Part shown: positions 61,883 through 64,000 of the stretch, piece by piece
Layout: every line of letters starts with the position of its first letter
How positions within the stretch are numbered: the first letter of the stretch is position 1
Origin: Amycolatopsis jejuensis
GTDB taxonomy: Bacteria > Actinomycetota > Actinomycetes > Mycobacteriales > Pseudonocardiaceae
DNA length: 64,000 bases
NCBI RefSeq assembly: GCF_000717335.1
Contig: NZ_JNYZ01000004.1
Coordinates: 124,001-188,000, forward strand
Reading direction: 5' to 3'
The notes under the pieces: generated by a model
The model's input: only the letters and a program-made list of their open reading frames with translations
Databases searched by the model: none
What the model was told of the DNA's origin: nothing
Position numbers and translations under genes: made by a program

Positions 61883-63174
61883 GCGTGCTCCACAGTGGAC
61901 ACCGGCGGAGTGTCGTCAAGGCGCGTCCGCGCGGTTTCCGCCATCAGGACAACGGAGATGAAGGACACGATCGCGGTCACCACGACCAGTCCGGCCACCG
62001 GGAGGTAGCTGCCGAACCGCGCGTACAGGGCCGTCGCGATCAACGGGGTCAGTGCGCCGCCGACAAGCGACCCGAGCTGGTACCCGAGCGATGCTCCCGA
62101 ATACCGCATCCGGGCGGGGAACAGCTCGGCGAACAGCGCAGCCTGCGGCCCGTAGACGAGCGCCACCAGCGCCTCCCCCACGGCGATCGCGAGTACGACC
62201 AGCACCGGATTTTTGGTGCCCAGCAAGAGAAACGCCGGGACGATCCACACCGCCAGCGCGACCGCGCCGGTCAGGTACACCCTGCGGCGGCCGATCCGGT
62301 CGGAGAGCGCGCCGCACAACGGAATCGCCACCGCCTGCAGGACGGCCCCGATCAGCACCCCGGCCAGCAGCAGACCGCGCGGCAGCTTGAGCACGGAAGT
62401 GCCGTAGGACAGCAGGTAGGTGCCGAAGAGGTAGAAGTTGGTGCCGATCACGACGATGGCGCCACCCGCGAGGAGCACCGTCCGCCAGTTGGTGAGCAGT
62501 ACCTCCAGCACCGGCGAGCGCGACGGCCTTGCCTCGCGCTTCACCTCCTTCATCGGCGCGGTCTCCTCCAGCTTGAACTGGGCGAAGAACGCGATCGCCA
62601 CCAGCACCACGCTCAGCAGGAACGGCAGCCGCCAGCCCCACGCCTGGAATGCGTCGTCCGGCAGCAATGAGGTGACCAGGATGAACACCCCGGTGGAGGA
62701 GAACAGGCCCACCGACACCCCGATCTGGGCGAAGCTGCCGTAGAACCCGCGTTTGTGCGCCGGTGCGCTTTCGGTCGCGATCAGTGCGCCGCCCGCCCAC
62801 TGGCCGCCGACGGCAATGCCCTGCAACACCCGCAGCACCACCAGGATGATCGGCGCCGCGACCCCGATGCTGTGGTAGCTCGGCAGGACCCCGACGAGCG
62901 TCGTGGAAATACCCATCAGGAACAGCGAGGTGACCAGCGCCGGTTTGCGCCCGGCCCGGTCGCCGAAGTGCCCGAAGAGCATGCCGCCGATCGGCCGCGC
63001 GGCAAACCCGACGGCGAACGTCGCGAACGCCAGCAGGGTGCCGGCCACCGGGTTGCCCGCGGGGAAGAAGAGCTTGTTGAAGACCAGCGCGGCTGCGGTG
63101 CCGTAGATGAAGAAGTCGTACCAGTCGATCGCCGAACTCGCTCCGGCGACGAACAGGACTCTGCGCAGGGACAT
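61879..63174 (-). CDS. MHS-family major facilitator transporter
   Basis: A 431-residue symporter, the third of this family in the window. [34 protein letters not shown] and [20 protein letters not shown] are signature segments. Twelve helices. It lies 16 bp after the flavin monooxygenase and overlaps the racemase, so it probably takes up the acid that those enzymes process. ATG start with a GAGAAACC region upstream; no strong ribosome site. Confidence 0.93.
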   Translation of the reverse strand: MSLRRVLFVAGASSAIDWYDFFIYGTAAALVFNKLFFPAGNPVAGTLLAFATFAVGFAARPIGGMLFGHFGDRAGRKPALVTSLFLMGISTTLVGVLPSYHSIGVAAPIILVVLRVLQGIAVGGQWAGGALIATESAPAHKRGFYGSFAQIGVSVGLFSSTGVFILVTSLLPDDAFQAWGWRLPFLLSVVLVAIAFFAQFKLEETAPMKEVKREARPSRSPVLEVLLTNWRTVLLAGGAIVVIGTNFYLFGTYLLSYGTSVLKLPRGLLLAGVLIGAVLQAVAIPLCGALSDRIGRRRVYLTGAVALAVWIVPAFLLLGTKNPVLVVLAIAVGEALVALVYGPQAALFAELFPARMRYSGASLGYQLGSLVGGALTPLIATALYARFGSYLPVAGLVVVTAIVSFISVVLMAETARTRLDDTPPVSTVEHA

Positions 63175-63190
63175 GGTTTCTCCAGTGGAC

Positions 63191-64000
63191 TCAGGCGGCG
63201 TGTGCGCGGACGGGGGTGCGGCGGAAGTCGGCCAGGTCGGGTTCCCGGGTCATCGCCCAGTAGTCCACGACACGATAGGGCGAGTTCGTCACCACCCGGC
63301 CGCGCGAGTTCCGGTAGTACGTGGTCATTCCCGGATGGCTCCAGACCATGCGGGAGTGCGCTTCGTCCACTTCGGACACCCAGCGCGCCAAGGCTTCCGG
63401 CCGGACGTCGAGCTCGCCGATCCCGGTCCGGCCCATGAGCGAAAGCAGGTCCGCGATGTACCGGCCCTGCGCCTCGGCGACGAAGATGAAGCTGCCACCG
63501 GCCCCCGCGTTGGTGTTGGGGCCGTACATCAGGAAGAAGTTCGGGAAGCCGGGGACCATGATGCCGAGGTGCGCGACCGCGTCGTCCTCGTTCCAGGCCT
63601 CGTGCAGTTCCGCGCCGCCACGGCCGCGGACTTCGATGCCGGGCAGGTAGTGCCGGGCGTCGAACCCGGTGGAGAGCACGAGAACGTCGGCCTCGTACTC
63701 CTGTCCGCGATCGGTCACCACCCCGGTGGGCGTGATCCGCGCGACGCCGTCGGTGACCAGCTCGACGTCGTCCCTGCGCAGCGCGGCAAACCAGCCGTTG
63801 TCCAGCAGCATCCGCTTGCCGAACGGCGGGTAGGCAGGCAAGGACTTCTCGATCAGATCCGGCCGCCCGTCGAGCTGCTCGTGCAGGTAGCGGGTGAAGA
63901 ACCGGCGGTGCCCGTCATTGGTGGCGTTGAGGGAATGCTCCGGGTGCGCCCAGTTCTCGTCGATCTGCAGCGACGGATGCACGCGGTCGTTGAACACCCA
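63191..64000 (-). CDS. Flavin-containing monooxygenase (Baeyer-Villiger type), 5' end outside window
   Basis: The C-terminal 269 residues of a class B flavoprotein monooxygenase. VLVLSTGFDARHYLPGIEV is the conserved ATG-type motif region, and LMYGPNTNAGAGGSFIFVAE and TTYYRNSRGRVVTNSPYR are typical of Baeyer-Villiger enzymes. FAD and NADPH sites lie further upstream, off the window. It converts ketones to esters or oxidises heteroatoms. It is in line with the transporter and racemase, so it belongs to the same operon. Confidence 0.9.
   Translation of the reverse strand, partial: WVFNDRVHPSLQIDENWAHPEHSLNATNDGHRRFFTRYLHEQLDGRPDLIEKSLPAYPPFGKRMLLDNGWFAALRRDDVELVTDGVARITPTGVVTDRGQEYEADVLVLSTGFDARHYLPGIEVRGRGGAELHEAWNEDDAVAHLGIMVPGFPNFFLMYGPNTNAGAGGSFIFVAEAQGRYIADLLSLMGRTGIGELDVRPEALARWVSEVDEAHSRMVWSHPGMTTYYRNSRGRVVTNSPYRVVDYWAMTREPDLADFRRTPVRAHAA

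Overview
The window is high-GC DNA with many GTG starts, stop/start overlaps (ATGA, GTGA) and several promoters that look leaderless. It carries the conserved actinobacterial block argS-lysA-hom-thrC-thrB-rho-rpmE-prfA. The overall character suggests a member of the Pseudonocardiales, most likely Amycolatopsis or a close relative. That assignment is inference from gene order and style, not from a database search.

Layout. 1-1.0 kb: the front of a GMC oxidoreductase and, divergent from it, a polytopic membrane protein. 2.5-16.2 kb: core housekeeping on the minus strand (prfA, rpmE, rho, thrB, thrC, hom, lysA, argS). Two secreted plus-strand proteins, a CHAP-like protein and a tandem double trypsin, are inserted between rpmE and rho. 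15.4-20.1 kb: a DUF3105/DUF305 membrane pair, a flavin reductase, a CDF metal exporter and an epoxide hydrolase. 20.2 kb: tRNA-Arg(CCG). 20.7-24.5 kb: a DGPF protein with its ECF42-type sigma factor, then an ArsR regulator with two SRPBCC proteins, beside an IS256-type remnant. 24.5-26.1 kb and 34.0-37.1 kb: relic-rich DNA with a frameshifted DNA methyltransferase, a possible HU fragment, an IS1380-type remnant, a collapsed amidohydrolase and an amidase fragment.

26.1-34.0 kb: a self-contained locus with two sulfatases, an MHS-type transporter, a GntR/UTRA regulator, a nucleoside hydrolase and a ribokinase-like kinase. The same perfect palindrome (GACGTCTAGACGTC) sits in both divergent promoters. 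I read this as a regulon for uptake and breakdown of a sulfated nucleoside or ribofuranoside.

37.2-54.4 kb: a large catabolic island. It holds a dipeptide-type ABC importer, a divergent DRE-TIM lyase, an EthD-like protein, a cytochrome P450 and its FMN/2Fe-2S reductase, an amidohydrolase, RidA, a Gfo/Idh dehydrogenase, a TetR regulator, a D-2-hydroxyacid dehydrogenase, an M24 peptidase-fold enzyme and an IlvD/Edd dehydratase. Five related copies of CTTTCGNTCGATAGAAAG lie in front of its transcription units, so the TetR protein probably controls the whole island. The substrate is unknown, and this is the best candidate here for an undescribed system. 54.6-60.7 kb: small zinc-ribbon and SmpA-like proteins, then copper homeostasis (csoR-copZ-histidine-rich secreted protein-copA, convergent with DUF6153/DUF305 genes). 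60.8-64 kb: an alpha-methylacyl-CoA racemase, an MHS transporter and the end of a flavin monooxygenase, probably one operon.
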